The notes beneath the pieces are model-generated. The model was given only the letters and a program-made list of their open reading frames with translations. It was not told where the DNA came from and searched no databases. A stretch of DNA of 64,000 nt from Burkholderiales bacterium. Lineage in GTDB: Bacteria; Pseudomonadota; Gammaproteobacteria; Burkholderiales; Burkholderiaceae_D. Below, one piece after another: positions 44,571 to 59,362 of the stretch. The translations under genes and the position numbers were made by a program. The stretch is taken from the NCBI GenBank assembly GCA_026399895.1, contig JAPLQC010000018.1:816-64815 (forward strand), in the 5' to 3' direction. Every line of letters begins with the position of its first letter. Position 1 is the stretch's first letter.

Positions 44571-46034
44571 TTAACGCGGCAATACAGATTCGCCCATCAG
44601 GAATTCATCGACGGCGCGCGCGCATTGCCGACCTTCGCGAATCGCCCATACCACCAGCGATTGCCCACGACGCATATCACCGGCAGCGAACACCTTGGGC
44701 ACCGAAGTCTGATAACAACCATCGCCATCAGTCGTTGCTTTGGCATTGCCGCGAGCATCCTTGTCGACACCAAAGGCATCCAGTACCGGACTGACGGGCG
44801 AGACAAAACCCATCGCCAGCAGCACCAAGTCGGCTTTCAATTCGAATTCGGAATCTGGCACTTCGACCATCTTGCCGTCTTTCCATTCAACACGCGCAGC
44901 AATCAGTTTCTCGACCTTGCCATTTTTGCCTTCGAGTCGCTTGGTGGCAACCGCCCAGTCACGTTCGCATCCTTCTTCGTGCGACGAGGATGTGCGCAGC
45001 TTGGTTGGCCAATACGGCCAGACCATGGGTTTGTTTTCTTGCTCTGGAGGCATTGGCAGTAATTCGAACTGCGTGACCGAAGCAGCACCATGACGGTTCG
45101 AGGTACCGACACAGTCTGAACCTGTATCACCACCGCCAATCACCACCACGTGCTTGCCGCTTGCCTTGATCTGCTCCTTGAGACTATCACCCGCATTCAC
45201 GCGGTTTTGCTGCGGCAGAAAATCCATTGCGAAATGCACACCGTCCAACTCGCGACCTGGAACTGGCAAGTCACGCGGCTGCTCGGCGCCGCCCGAGATG
45301 ATCACGGCATCGAATTCTTGCTGCAACTGATCCGGCGAAATCGTTTCTTTCGCCAAACTCATGATGTTTTGCGGGAAGTCTTTACCGATGAGAACACTGG
45401 TCCGAAAGTGCACACCCTCAGCCTTCATCTGTTCAACCCGACGATCGATATGCGACTTCTCCATCTTGAAGTCGGGAATACCGTAGCGCAGTAGTCCGCC
45501 GACGCGATCATTCTTCTCGCATAGGGTCACATCAGGACCCACACGCGCCAACTGCTGCGCAGCTGCCATACCGGCTGGACCCGCGCCGACCACTGCCACC
45601 TTCTTACCGGTCTTCGCCGACGGCAGCTGCGGCACTACCCAACCATTCTCCCAACCTTTGTCGATGATGAAGTGCTCAATCGACTTGATACCCACAGGAT
45701 CATCGTTAATACCGAGCGTGCATGCTGACTCGCAAGGCGCAGGACAAATACGGCCGGTGAACTCCGGGAAATTATTGGTGGAGTGCAGGACATCGAGCGC
45801 TTCGCGGTAGTTACCGCGATACACCAAGTCATTCCAATCCGGGATGATGTTATTAACCGGACAGCCCGTATTGCAAAACGGAATACCGCAATCCATGCAA
45901 CGTGCGCCCTGCGTTTTTGCATCCGCGTCGGATAAATGCAGTACAAATTCCTTGTAGTGCTTCAGCCGCGTGCCCGGCGCTTCGCTCGCCTCTTGCAAGC
46001 GCTGGTATTCCAGAAAACCTGTAACTTTTCCCAT
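44571..46034 (-). CDS. gltD: Glutamate synthase, small subunit
   Basis: 487-residue NADPH-oxidising flavoprotein subunit of glutamate synthase. The N-terminus binds [4Fe-4S] clusters ([20 protein letters not shown]), then FAD site [18 protein letters not shown] near residue 150, [20 protein letters not shown]-like region ([17 protein letters not shown]), NADPH site [17 protein letters not shown] near 290, and the C-terminal [18 protein letters not shown]. It is 17 bp downstream of gltB. Confidence 0.97.
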   Translation of the reverse strand: MGKVTGFLEYQRLQEASEAPGTRLKHYKEFVLHLSDADAKTQGARCMDCGIPFCNTGCPVNNIIPDWNDLVYRGNYREALDVLHSTNNFPEFTGRICPAPCESACTLGINDDPVGIKSIEHFIIDKGWENGWVVPQLPSAKTGKKVAVVGAGPAGMAAAQQLARVGPDVTLCEKNDRVGGLLRYGIPDFKMEKSHIDRRVEQMKAEGVHFRTSVLIGKDFPQNIMSLAKETISPDQLQQEFDAVIISGGAEQPRDLPVPGRELDGVHFAMDFLPQQNRVNAGDSLKEQIKASGKHVVVIGGGDTGSDCVGTSNRHGAASVTQFELLPMPPEQENKPMVWPYWPTKLRTSSSHEEGCERDWAVATKRLEGKNGKVEKLIAARVEWKDGKMVEVPDSEFELKADLVLLAMGFVSPVSPVLDAFGVDKDARGNAKATTDGDGCYQTSVPKVFAAGDMRRGQSLVVWAIREGRQCARAVDEFLMGESVLPR

Positions 46035-46051
46035 GGTGTTTTTCTCTATGC

Positions 46052-50731
<4,680 letters not shown>

Positions 50732-50764
50732 GGCGGCACTCCGAAAAATTGCGTGGGGTCGCAG

Positions 50765-50793
50765 AGGATAGTGCAATGCAATACAGGGTTCAA
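50765..50793 (-). promoter_or_regulatory. Candidate gltBD promoter
   Basis: On the minus strand TTGAAC (50788-50793), a 17-bp spacer and TATCCT (50765-50770), each matching consensus at four of six bases. It would start transcription about 27 bp before the gltB ATG. Confidence 0.35.
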
Positions 50794-50800
50794 CCGAAAA

Positions 50801-50821
50801 AATTAGGGTCAAATCCTAATT
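50801..50821. promoter_or_regulatory. Inverted repeat upstream of the gltB promoter
   Basis: AATTAGG-GTCAAAT-CCTAATT is a perfect 7-bp inverted repeat with a 7-bp centre, placed just upstream of the candidate gltB -35 box, where an activator could bind. The first eight bases, AATTAGGG, recur at 50850, next to the RAYT end, so it may instead belong to a repeat family linked to that gene. Confidence 0.45.
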
Positions 50822-50852
50822 AAGTTCAGCGCCGGCAGGCTTTGGGTTTAAT

Positions 50853-50881
50853 TAGGGACAGATCAGTACCCGTTGTCCCTA
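50853..50881. repeat. REP-like hairpin at the 3' end of the RAYT gene
   Basis: TAGGGACA (50853-50860) and TGTCCCTA (50874-50881) form a perfect 8-bp inverted repeat with a 13-base centre; the right arm contains the stop codon of the transposase-like gene. Short hairpins beside such genes are typical of REP sequences recognised by RAYT proteins. Confidence 0.6.
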
Positions 50882-51583
50882 GGGCAGCTCATTTTGTGCC
50901 GAACGTCTTGGCCGACCGCGCCGGGCAGGCTGTAACCGGCGCTGGGTGAGCTTGGCAAGGCTGGCTTGAAAGGCTTCCGGTCCGAGCGCCCAGCCTTTGT
51001 GTGTGGCGGCCTCGATGGCTGCGGTTAATTCGGGGTCCGGCGGCTGGGTACATCGGCGCTGATAGGCCGCCTCGCGGTCGAAGGGTGTGTTGCCCATCGC
51101 CCAGTACACCGGATGGTCGGTCAGCCAAGGCTGGCGTTGCAGACCCGCGTGATGCGGATAACTCGACCAGGGATAGGCAGAAATATCCTGACTGGCGCCG
51201 CTCCGTACCGGTAAATACTCGATCAGATGCGCACAGTCGTTGAAATAGCTGGCGGCATCCAGCACGGTGGCGCGAAAGCGGCCACCCCATAGGCTGCCGC
51301 TGCGCTGATGACGTGCATTAAAGTAAGGGACGTAGATTCGGCCGACGGCTTGCATCATCTTGCTGAGGCCAAGGGGGTCGCTGGGTGTGGCCAGTAAATG
51401 AACCCGATCCGGCAGCAACACATAGGCATGCAAGGCGACGCGATACTGACGCGCCGCATCGGCCAAAGCACTCAGAAACCGCTGATAGTCCGTCTCATCG
51501 ACGAATAAGACTTGCTGGTGATGCGCCAGCGCAATCAGGTAATGCAGGTGATTTGCAACCACCAACCGGGGCAGCCTCGCCAT
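50879..51583 (-). CDS. RAYT-like (REP-associated) transposase, degenerate active site
   Basis: 234-residue protein of the Y1/HUH transposase family: MARLPRLVV at the start, ALHAYVLLPDRVHLLATP, QRSGSLWGGRFRATVL, and IEYLPVRSG followed by YPWSSYPHHAGL. In active members the HUH motif reads PNHVHLL; here it is PDRVHLL, so His60 is replaced by Arg. The catalytic Tyr of the (C)xRYIELNPVRAG block corresponds to Leu120, although Tyr123 is near. A basic Arg-rich tail ends the protein. It is probably inactive as a nuclease or domesticated. It is 32 bp downstream of ssb, on the same strand. Confidence 0.8.
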   Translation of the reverse strand: MARLPRLVVANHLHYLIALAHHQQVLFVDETDYQRFLSALADAARQYRVALHAYVLLPDRVHLLATPSDPLGLSKMMQAVGRIYVPYFNARHQRSGSLWGGRFRATVLDAASYFNDCAHLIEYLPVRSGASQDISAYPWSSYPHHAGLQRQPWLTDHPVYWAMGNTPFDREAAYQRRCTQPPDPELTAAIEAATHKGWALGPEAFQASLAKLTQRRLQPARRGRPRRSAQNELP

Positions 51584-51615
51584 GGTCGCACCCGGCTATG
51601 GATCGCGCGTATCAA

Positions 51616-52074
51616 TCAGAACGGGATATCGTCATCCTCGAGATTGACGTTGGCTGGCTGGCGTCCACCCATTTGCGCAGGTGGCTGTGAGGCACCACGG
51701 CTGCTGCCGTGATCATCCATCTGTGCTGCACCACCGCCCTGGCGACTGCCAAGCATTTGCATGACATCAGCAACGATCTCGGTGGAATATTTTTCGACGC
51801 CGTCTTTGTCGGTGTATTTGCGGGTGCGCAGCTTACCCTCGATGTACACCTGCGAGCCTTTTTTCAGGTATTGCCCCGCCACTTCCGCCAACCTGCCGAA
51901 GAACGAAATACGATGCCATTCAGTGGCTTCTTTTTGCTCACCTGTGCTTTTGTCTTTCCATTTGTCGGTGGTCGCCACTGCGATATTGGTGATCGCATCG
52001 CCACTCGGCATATAACGCGTCTCGGGATCGCGTCCGAGGTTGCCGACGATGATGACCTTGTTCACGGATGCCAT
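51616..52074 (-). CDS. ssb: Single-stranded DNA-binding protein
   Basis: 152-residue protein. The OB fold (about 1-110) has [55 protein letters not shown] and a Gly/Gln-rich linker; the C-terminal acidic tip EDDDIPF is the docking site for repair and replication partners. ATG 52074 has GGGAGA upstream; the track start 22 codons earlier lies inside the next gene. The neighbours MFS and uvrA are common ones for ssb in betaproteobacteria. Confidence 0.97.
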   Translation of the reverse strand: MASVNKVIIVGNLGRDPETRYMPSGDAITNIAVATTDKWKDKSTGEQKEATEWHRISFFGRLAEVAGQYLKKGSQVYIEGKLRTRKYTDKDGVEKYSTEIVADVMQMLGSRQGGGAAQMDDHGSSRGASQPPAQMGGRQPANVNLEDDDIPF

Positions 52075-52111
52075 GCGAATCTCCCGAGTGGAAAGAAAAA
52101 AGAAATGAAAA

Positions 52112-53338
52112 TCAGGCGGGTGCCGCTTCGCGCTGTGCACGGCGCGGCATATGTTTCATTGATGATGCGATTATAAGCCAGGCAAGTGTGACAACACAGC
52201 CCGCAGTAAATACCGCCGGGGCGCCATAGTGCTTGGCCAGTAAGCCGCCACCAGCACCACCCGCAAACAAACCAATGGCCTGCATCGTGTTGTAGATGCC
52301 GAGCGCCGCACCGCGCGCAGATGCCGGCGCCATCCGTGATACCAGTGATGGCTGACTCGCTTCCAGAATATTGAAAGCGACAAAAAATGCGAGCAATAAG
52401 GCCACTACGATCTCGAATGACAAGTGGGTCTCTGTGATCGCAGCGCGCAATCCAATCTCGACCAGTAGCAGCAGGCCTATCGAAAACACGAACACTTGCT
52501 TCATCCTGCCGCGCTTCTCGCCCAGAAAAATCGGCGGCAACATTAAGATGAAAGAAACCAGCACCACCGGCAGATAAATCTTCCAGTGCTGATCGATCGG
52601 CAATCCTCCCGCGTCAACCAAGACATTCGGCAACACCACGAACATCGACATCTGTATCCCGTGCAGCGCAAATACACCAAAATTCATGCGCATTAATTCA
52701 GGATCTGTGAGCACTTTCATGAACGAGGCGCGTTCAGGTGAGCGCGGCGGCGCCTGCGGCGTGATGAATAACACGACGGCAATCGCAACTGCCGCCAGCA
52801 CCGCCACCAACAGGAACATGCCGCTCATGCTAATGGCGGCATACAACAGCGGCGCCATAACCAACGACGCCGCATAGGTCAAACCGATTGAAGCACCCAC
52901 CAAGGCCATCGCCTTAGTGCGGTGTTCGTCGCGCGTGGAGTCTGCGATCAGCGCGGTCACTGCGGCCGACACCGCCCCTGCCCCCTGCACTGCACGGCCG
53001 ATGATGACCCAAATGACATGGGTATCGATCGCCGCAATCAAAGAACCGATGATGAACAGCACCAACCCAATCACGATGATGCGTTTGCGGCCGAAGCGAT
53101 CGGACGCCAGGCCGAACGGGATTTGTCCAATCGCTTGGGTCAAGCCGTACATACCCATGGCCAAGCCGACCAGCATCGCGTCTTCGCCGCCCGGCATCGA
53201 CTTTGCATGTACGGCAAATACCGGCAGGATCAGGAACAACCCCAGCATGCGCAAACCGAAAATCGACGCGAGCGAGACCGATGCCCGAATTTCGGTTGGG
53301 GTCATGCGGCTAGCGTCAGCGTCTTGGGTAACAGACAT
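52112..53338 (-). CDS. MFS transporter (YajR-like)
   Basis: 408-residue membrane protein with about 12 helices. Seen: [45 protein letters not shown] (the MFS motif A region), [35 protein letters not shown], and [24 protein letters not shown]. These regions resemble E. coli YajR, but the C-terminal cytoplasmic domain of YajR is absent. Substrate unknown, presumably a proton-coupled exporter. It is divergent from uvrA and upstream of ssb. Confidence 0.9.
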   Translation of the reverse strand: MSVTQDADASRMTPTEIRASVSLASIFGLRMLGLFLILPVFAVHAKSMPGGEDAMLVGLAMGMYGLTQAIGQIPFGLASDRFGRKRIIVIGLVLFIIGSLIAAIDTHVIWVIIGRAVQGAGAVSAAVTALIADSTRDEHRTKAMALVGASIGLTYAASLVMAPLLYAAISMSGMFLLVAVLAAVAIAVVLFITPQAPPRSPERASFMKVLTDPELMRMNFGVFALHGIQMSMFVVLPNVLVDAGGLPIDQHWKIYLPVVLVSFILMLPPIFLGEKRGRMKQVFVFSIGLLLLVEIGLRAAITETHLSFEIVVALLLAFFVAFNILEASQPSLVSRMAPASARGAALGIYNTMQAIGLFAGGAGGGLLAKHYGAPAVFTAGCVVTLAWLIIASSMKHMPRRAQREAAPA

Positions 53339-53486
53339 GAAAGATCAGGAGGGGTGCCGCTTGACGCGCATCGTAGACAGGTCATCAGCGGGATTTGAAA
53401 ACCAGCTATAGTAACAGGTTGACCCGCACCGACCGAGTCATGCGCCTGCAAAAAGCATAGCGCTCGGTCACCAAAACACAGGCCAG

Positions 53487-56357
53487 ATGGACGAAATCAG
53501 AATTCGGGGTGCGCGCACCCATAACTTGAAGAACATCAGCCTTGATCTTCCGCGCGATAAGCTGATTGTGATCACCGGCTTGTCGGGCTCAGGCAAGTCT
53601 TCGCTCGCTTTTGACACCTTGTATGCAGAAGGCCAGCGCCGTTATGTCGAGTCGCTCTCGGCGTATGCGCGTCAGTTTTTGCAGCTGATGGAAAAACCAG
53701 ATGTCGATTTGATTGAGGGTTTGTCGCCCGCGATCTCGATCGAGCAGAAGGCAACTTCGCACAACCCGCGCTCGACCGTGGGCACGGTCACCGAGATTCA
53801 TGATTATTTGCGCCTGCTGTACGCACGCGTTGGTACCCCGCATTGCCCCGACCACCCGGAAAACCCGCTCGCCGCGCAGTCGGTGTCGCAAATGGTCGAT
53901 ACCGCGCTGGCAATGCCCGAAGACACCAAGCTGATGATTCTTGCGCCGGTCGTTGCTAACCGCAAAGGTGAGCACCACGATCTGCTGGAGCAAATGCAAG
54001 CGCAAGGGTTTGTACGTTTTCGTATCCAAAGCGGCACCGGCGCAGCGCGCATCTTCGAAGCGGATGAACTACCCAAGCTGAAGAAGAATGAAAAGCACAG
54101 TATCGATGTGGTGGTCGACCGGCTGAAACTGCGCGCCGATCTCAAGCAGCGTCTAGCCGAGAGTTTCGAGACCGCGCTACGCCTGGCCGAGGGTCGTGCC
54201 ATCGCGCTTGAGATGGATAGCGGTAAGGAACAAATCTTTTCAAACAAATTTGCCTGCCCGACCTGCGGTTACTCATTGCAAGAACTCGAACCGCGCCTGT
54301 TCTCGTTCAACAACCCGATGGGCGCCTGCCCCGAATGCGATGGGCTCGGACATATCGAGTTTTTTGATCCGAAGCGAATTGTCGCCTTCCCTAACCTGTC
54401 TCTGGCGTCGGGTGCAGTCAAAGGGTGGGATCGTCGCAATCAGTTTTATTTCACGATGCTGTCCTCGCTCGCGAAGCACTACGAATTCGACATCGATGCA
54501 CCATTTGAAAACTTGCCTGTGTCAGCTCAGGAAGTAGTCCTGTACGGCTCGGGCAAAGAAAAAATTCCTTTCGCCTATATCAACGAACGTGGCCGCACGG
54601 TGATTAAGGAGCACACGTTTGAAGGCGTTGTGAACAACCTGCAACGACGCTACCACGAGACTGACTCGATGGCAGTGAAAGAAGAACTCTCCAAGTTCAT
54701 CAACGAGAAGCAATGTCCGGAATGTAATGGTGCTCGCTTGCGAGTCGAGGCGCGCCATGTGATGGTGGGCAACGGCCAACAGCGCCGCGCGATTTTTCAG
54801 GTCGCGGAATTACCCTTGCGTGCTGCGCTTGAATTCTTCGAAAAACTTTCGCTGAAAGGCGCGAAGAAAGATATTGCAGACCGCATCATCAAGGAAATCG
54901 TCGCCCGACTACGCTTCCTTAACAATGTTGGCCTCGACTATCTGTCGTTAGCGCGTAGCGCCGATACGCTCTCCGGTGGTGAGGCGCAGCGGATACGCCT
55001 GGCTTCACAGATCGGTTCCGGACTGACGGGCGTGATGTACGTACTCGACGAGCCGTCGATTGGTCTGCATCAGCGTGACAACGACCGACTGATCACGACT
55101 CTGAAACATCTGCGCGATCTTGGCAACACTGTGTTGGTGGTTGAGCATGACGAAGACGCGATTCGCTGTGCCGACCATATCATCGACATGGGGCTGGGCG
55201 CTGGTGTTCATGGCGGTGAGGTGATCGCTCAGGGCAGCCTGCAAGATATTCTGCGCAATCGTAATTCACTGACCGCGCAATATCTGAACGGCACACGCGC
55301 AATCGAGATACCGCCGCAGCGCACCGCGCCGGATCCTAAGCGACAACTCGTGATTCGTGGCGCAACCGGCAATAATTTGAAACAAGTCGATCTTCATTTG
55401 CCGGTTGGCTTGCTAACCTGCGTCACCGGCGTATCAGGTTCGGGCAAATCAACGTTGGTCAATGACACCCTGTATCACGCGCTAGCGCGCCATTTATATG
55501 GCTCACAAGCCGAGCCCGCTGAGCACGACAGTATTGCGGGTCTGGAGCACTTCGACAAAGTAATCGCAGTTGATCAGGCGCCGATTGGACGCACACCACG
55601 CTCTAACCCGGCCACCTACACCGGCGTTTTTACGCCTATCCGTGAATTGTTCTCGACCGTGCCGCAAGCACGCGAGCGTGGTTACTCGGCAGGGCGGTTC
55701 TCGTTCAATGTGAAGGGCGGCCGCTGCGAAGCGTGCCAGGGCGATGGCGTCTTGAAGGTCGAGATGCACTTCCTGCCAGATGTGTATGTGCCCTGCGATG
55801 TGTGTCATGGCAAGCGCTACAACCGTGAAACCCTCGAGGTGCAGTACAAGGGCAAAAATATTTCCAATGTGCTGGAGCTGACGGTTGAAGACGCCTTCGA
55901 GTTCTTCAAGCCAGTACCGCTGATCGCACGTAAATTGCAAACACTGCTTGATGTTGGTTTGGGCTATATCCGACTAGGTCAGAGCGCGACCACACTGTCT
56001 GGCGGCGAGGCACAGCGCGTCAAGTTGTCGCTGGAACTATCCAAGCGCGACACAGGGCGTACGCTTTATATTCTCGACGAGCCCACCACCGGTTTGCATT
56101 TCCACGACATTGCCTTGCTGCTGAAAGTCATTCATCGCTTGCGCGATCAGGGCAATACCATCGTGATCATTGAACACAATCTGGATGTCATCAAAACGGC
56201 TGACTGGGTTGTTGATCTGGGTCCGGAGGGTGGCGCTGGTGGTGGTCAGATCATCGCCGCAGGTACGCCGGAAGACGTCGCGAAAAATTCTGCCAGCTTT
56301 ACTGGCCGCTATCTCGCAACGATGCTGACCCCAAAAAAGGAACGCAAGCGGGCTTGA
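53487..56357 (+). CDS. uvrA: Excinuclease ABC subunit A
   Basis: 956-residue damage sensor of nucleotide excision repair. Two ABC ATPase modules: Walker [10 protein letters not shown] (near 30) and GVSGSGKST (near 650), signatures [12 protein letters not shown] and [12 protein letters not shown], Walker [10 protein letters not shown] and LDEPTTGLH. Zinc-binding cysteines are at CPTCGYS...CPECDG and CEACQGDG...CDVCHGKRY. No clear LexA box was found in the 148 bp shared with the divergent MFS gene. Confidence 0.97.
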   Translation: MDEIRIRGARTHNLKNISLDLPRDKLIVITGLSGSGKSSLAFDTLYAEGQRRYVESLSAYARQFLQLMEKPDVDLIEGLSPAISIEQKATSHNPRSTVGTVTEIHDYLRLLYARVGTPHCPDHPENPLAAQSVSQMVDTALAMPEDTKLMILAPVVANRKGEHHDLLEQMQAQGFVRFRIQSGTGAARIFEADELPKLKKNEKHSIDVVVDRLKLRADLKQRLAESFETALRLAEGRAIALEMDSGKEQIFSNKFACPTCGYSLQELEPRLFSFNNPMGACPECDGLGHIEFFDPKRIVAFPNLSLASGAVKGWDRRNQFYFTMLSSLAKHYEFDIDAPFENLPVSAQEVVLYGSGKEKIPFAYINERGRTVIKEHTFEGVVNNLQRRYHETDSMAVKEELSKFINEKQCPECNGARLRVEARHVMVGNGQQRRAIFQVAELPLRAALEFFEKLSLKGAKKDIADRIIKEIVARLRFLNNVGLDYLSLARSADTLSGGEAQRIRLASQIGSGLTGVMYVLDEPSIGLHQRDNDRLITTLKHLRDLGNTVLVVEHDEDAIRCADHIIDMGLGAGVHGGEVIAQGSLQDILRNRNSLTAQYLNGTRAIEIPPQRTAPDPKRQLVIRGATGNNLKQVDLHLPVGLLTCVTGVSGSGKSTLVNDTLYHALARHLYGSQAEPAEHDSIAGLEHFDKVIAVDQAPIGRTPRSNPATYTGVFTPIRELFSTVPQARERGYSAGRFSFNVKGGRCEACQGDGVLKVEMHFLPDVYVPCDVCHGKRYNRETLEVQYKGKNISNVLELTVEDAFEFFKPVPLIARKLQTLLDVGLGYIRLGQSATTLSGGEAQRVKLSLELSKRDTGRTLYILDEPTTGLHFHDIALLLKVIHRLRDQGNTIVIIEHNLDVIKTADWVVDLGPEGGAGGGQIIAAGTPEDVAKNSASFTGRYLATMLTPKKERKRA

Positions 56358-56359
56358 AA

Positions 56360-57265
56360 CTACATACCGACCCATAGGCCGAGCGGTACAAAAACCAGCG
56401 CGGCCAGGTTGCCGAGCATGACAATCGCTGCCACTTTGTCCGGCTCTTGTTTGTAAGCACTGGCGATCATGAAGCTGAAAACGGCTGGTGGTAGCGAAGC
56501 GAACAGATACATCTGACCACGCTGCATCATGGTCAAGGCCAGCCATTGATCAATCCCCCAGGCTACCGCAAGCCCTGACAACGGGCAGACGATCGCACCG
56601 ACCAAACCGATACGCCAATGGGTAAAGCTAACATCGACCATGCGCACGCCGAGTGCGATCAGCATGATCGGAATCGCCGCCTCGCCAAGCATGCGCATCG
56701 CTTGCAACAGCATCGAAGGTAATGGGATACGAAAAGCGGCGAACAGAATACCGATCAGCACGCTCATGATCATGGGGTTGGCCAAGGTGCGGCGTATCGA
56801 TAGCCGCGGCCCTTTGTGAGCACTCTCCATAATCCAAATGCCCACCGTGAAATACACCAGCGTTCCGGCAACGAACATAGCGACTGCTTCTGATAGTGCA
56901 GAAGCGCCGAAGGCAAGCACGATAAGTGGAACACCCATATTGCCGCAATTGTTGTAAATCATGGGCGGCACAAAGGTGCGTGGGTCGTAACCGAGCAAGC
57001 GCGCAATCGGCCAAGCAATCAAACCAGAGCCGAGTGATATCAACAAGCCTGCGAAAATTAGCGGCAGATTGGCGACCAAGTCGAAATCTTTCGATGCCAA
57101 CGCAGAGAACAACAGCACGGGTGAGAGCAGCTCGACATTGACACGACTAAGGCCGGCCATGTCTTCACTGACCTGCTGGCCGCGTAAGCGTGCGTAGCCA
57201 TAGCCAGCGGCAGTAATCAGAAAAACCGGCAGGATGATGCCGGCGATACGGCTTAGAACTTCCAT
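56360..57265 (-). CDS. AEC-family (auxin efflux carrier-like) transporter
   Basis: 301-residue membrane protein with about ten helices. Seen: YARLRGQQVSEDMAGLSRVNVELLSPVLLFSAL, MIYNNCGNMGVPLIVLAFG (the conserved Asn-Asn-Gly region), NPMIMSVLIGILFA, and FSFMIASAYKQEPDKVAAIVMLGNLAALVFVPLGL. Bacterial AEC proteins include malonate and other dicarboxylate carriers; no enzyme genes hint at the substrate. It is convergent with uvrA, two bases apart, and 14 bp after the antiporter gene. Confidence 0.9.
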   Translation of the reverse strand: MEVLSRIAGIILPVFLITAAGYGYARLRGQQVSEDMAGLSRVNVELLSPVLLFSALASKDFDLVANLPLIFAGLLISLGSGLIAWPIARLLGYDPRTFVPPMIYNNCGNMGVPLIVLAFGASALSEAVAMFVAGTLVYFTVGIWIMESAHKGPRLSIRRTLANPMIMSVLIGILFAAFRIPLPSMLLQAMRMLGEAAIPIMLIALGVRMVDVSFTHWRIGLVGAIVCPLSGLAVAWGIDQWLALTMMQRGQMYLFASLPPAVFSFMIASAYKQEPDKVAAIVMLGNLAALVFVPLGLWVGM

Positions 57266-57279
57266 TTGCGCCTACCGAA

Positions 57280-59262
57280 TCAGAGCAGCCGCTTTTCGGC
57301 GCGCTCGATTGCTTCAGCGGTGCCGCGCAGTACCACGACGTCACCTGCTTCCAAACGAAGCTCAGGCGAAAATGTCAGCCGACTCTTGCCACGCCTGACC
57401 GCAGTCACCTCAGCCCCGACGTCAGATAGCGCAAGCTCCGAAAACTCACGACCAATTGCTGCGGCTCGCTCGCGTATCGGCACCGAGTGCAGCCGCACCT
57501 GCAGATGGTGCTCATCATCCGGAACATCACCCTGGCCATGAAAGTAGCCGCGCAAAGACGCATAGCGCTCACCACGTACACGCTGTAACCGTTGTACGAC
57601 TTCACTTAGCGGCACACCCAGCATCAGTAAGGTTTGCGAGGCCAGCATCAGACTACCCTCGATGGTCTCGGGTACCACTTCATCAGCACCACCGGCACGC
57701 AGCTTCTCAAGATCGGTATCGTCGATACTGCGCACAATCGCGGGCAGCGTTGGCGCCAATTCATTCGCGAAGTGCAAGGTCTTCAGCGCCGCTTGGGTAT
57801 CTGCATAGGTCACGACGAGCGCTGCCGCACGATGAATGCCGGCAGCAATCAAACTCTCACGGCGTGAAGTGTCACCGTAAGAAACATTGGCGCCGGCAGC
57901 TTGCGCCTCTTGTACTCGTTGCGGATCCAGATCAAGTGCGTGATACGGAATGTTTTCTTCCTCAAGTACTTTGGCAATGCTCTGACCAGTGCGGCCAAAG
58001 CCTGCAATGATCACATGCTTCTCATCGCTCATCGTGCGCGCTGCCAGCGAGGTAAGTGCCAATGACTGCTGCATCCACTCGTTACGAGACAAGCGCATGA
58101 CGATACGGTCGGCGTTCGCGAAAACAAAAGGCGTCGCCAACATGGACAGCACCATGGCTGCCAATATCAATTGCACGAAACCGGGGTCGATGAGTTTCAG
58201 CGCACCCGCCTGATTTAACAGCACGAAGCCGAATTCACCGCCCTGCGCCAAACCCAGACCGGTACGAATCGCAACACCAGATGGCGCACCAAACCATCGC
58301 GCGACAATCGCGATCAGACCAAACTTCAGTGCAAACGGTATGACCAGTAGCGCCAGTACCAGGAGCAGGTTGTTGAAGACCAGCGCCATGTCGAGCATCA
58401 TGCCGACGCTGATGAAAAATAGACCCAGCAGTACATCTCGGAACGGCTTGATATCTTCTTCGACCTGCAAGCGGTACTCGGTTTCAGAAATCAGCATGCC
58501 AGCGATGAATGCACCGAGCGCAAGTGACAAACCAGCGACCTCGGTCACCCATGCCGCACCGAGTGTAATCAGCAGCAGGTTCAGCATGAACAACTCTTGC
58601 GAGCGACGCTGTACGACAATCTGAAACCAACGGCGCAGTAAGATCTGACCAAACGACAGCAGTAGCGCGAGTACGAATACCGCTTTCAGCGCCGCCTTGC
58701 CAAGGTCTTCGACCATATCAGCACCGGGGTTGCCAAGTGCCGGAATCAGGATCAGTAGCGGCACCACGGCCAGATCCTGAAACAACAGGATCGCGGTGAT
58801 ACGTCGACCGTGTTCACTTTCAAGTTCGAGTTTTTCCGTCAGCAGCTTGAGAACAATAGCGGTCGATGACATCGACAAAGCACCACCGATCGCGAATGCC
58901 GCACCTAAGCTGATATCGAAGTACTGCGGCAGCAAAGGCGCGAGTAAGGCAACGCCCGCCATCGACATCAGAATGGTTAATCCGACCTGCGCCGTGCCAA
59001 GGCCAAACACATTGCGGCGCATTGCTTTTAGCTTCGGTAGCGAGAACTCGAGACCAATCGAGAACATCAGGAACACCACGCCAAATTCGGCGAGAGTGTG
59101 CGTAGTCGGACTTTGTGAAGCGAGTCCCAGTGCATGCGGACCAATCAAAACACCGACCGTCAGGTAGCCCAACATCGGCGGCAGATGCAGCATGCGAAAC
59201 GCAACCACACCAAGTACCGCCGCGATCAGCAGGATGAGCGTGAGTTCGAGCGCAGAGTGCAT
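57280..59262 (-). CDS. Kef-type monovalent cation:proton antiporter
   Basis: 660 residues. An N-terminal CPA2 antiporter domain of about 12 helices (1-385) has LGYLTVGVLIGPHALG, EFGVVFLMFSIGLEFS, LSMSSTAIVLKLLTE and LAQGGEFGFVLLNQAG. A TrkA-N/RCK domain (about 410-525) begins HVIIAGFGRTGQSIAKVL, and a TrkA-C domain (about 575-655) ends the protein. This is the KefB/KefC or YbaL layout; the glutathione-binding features of KefC cannot be judged by eye. No KefF/G partner is adjacent. It is divergent from kdsD. Confidence 0.93.
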   Translation of the reverse strand: MHSALELTLILLIAAVLGVVAFRMLHLPPMLGYLTVGVLIGPHALGLASQSPTTHTLAEFGVVFLMFSIGLEFSLPKLKAMRRNVFGLGTAQVGLTILMSMAGVALLAPLLPQYFDISLGAAFAIGGALSMSSTAIVLKLLTEKLELESEHGRRITAILLFQDLAVVPLLILIPALGNPGADMVEDLGKAALKAVFVLALLLSFGQILLRRWFQIVVQRRSQELFMLNLLLITLGAAWVTEVAGLSLALGAFIAGMLISETEYRLQVEEDIKPFRDVLLGLFFISVGMMLDMALVFNNLLLVLALLVIPFALKFGLIAIVARWFGAPSGVAIRTGLGLAQGGEFGFVLLNQAGALKLIDPGFVQLILAAMVLSMLATPFVFANADRIVMRLSRNEWMQQSLALTSLAARTMSDEKHVIIAGFGRTGQSIAKVLEEENIPYHALDLDPQRVQEAQAAGANVSYGDTSRRESLIAAGIHRAAALVVTYADTQAALKTLHFANELAPTLPAIVRSIDDTDLEKLRAGGADEVVPETIEGSLMLASQTLLMLGVPLSEVVQRLQRVRGERYASLRGYFHGQGDVPDDEHHLQVRLHSVPIRERAAAIGREFSELALSDVGAEVTAVRRGKSRLTFSPELRLEAGDVVVLRGTAEAIERAEKRLL

Positions 59263-59350
59263 CAGACGTGGGCTAGGTTCATGGTGATTAACCCGCCAAC
59301 TAACGTGAGAAATCTTACGTCTGGCAGGTTTTTTGCTTTGTGTAATGGGC

Positions 59351-59356
59351 TATACT
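59351..59356 (+). promoter_or_regulatory. -10 box directly before kdsD
   Basis: TATACT lies only six bases before the kdsD ATG, so transcription would start at or next to the A of the start codon. No good -35 hexamer and no Shine-Dalgarno are visible, which fits a leaderless transcript but is not proof. Confidence 0.45.
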
Positions 59357-59362
59357 TTGCGC

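Noticed and set aside
53339-53486. LexA (SOS) box before uvrA
   Set aside because: No CTGT-N8-ACAG match; the nearest palindrome (AACC...GGTT near 53400) is too weak.
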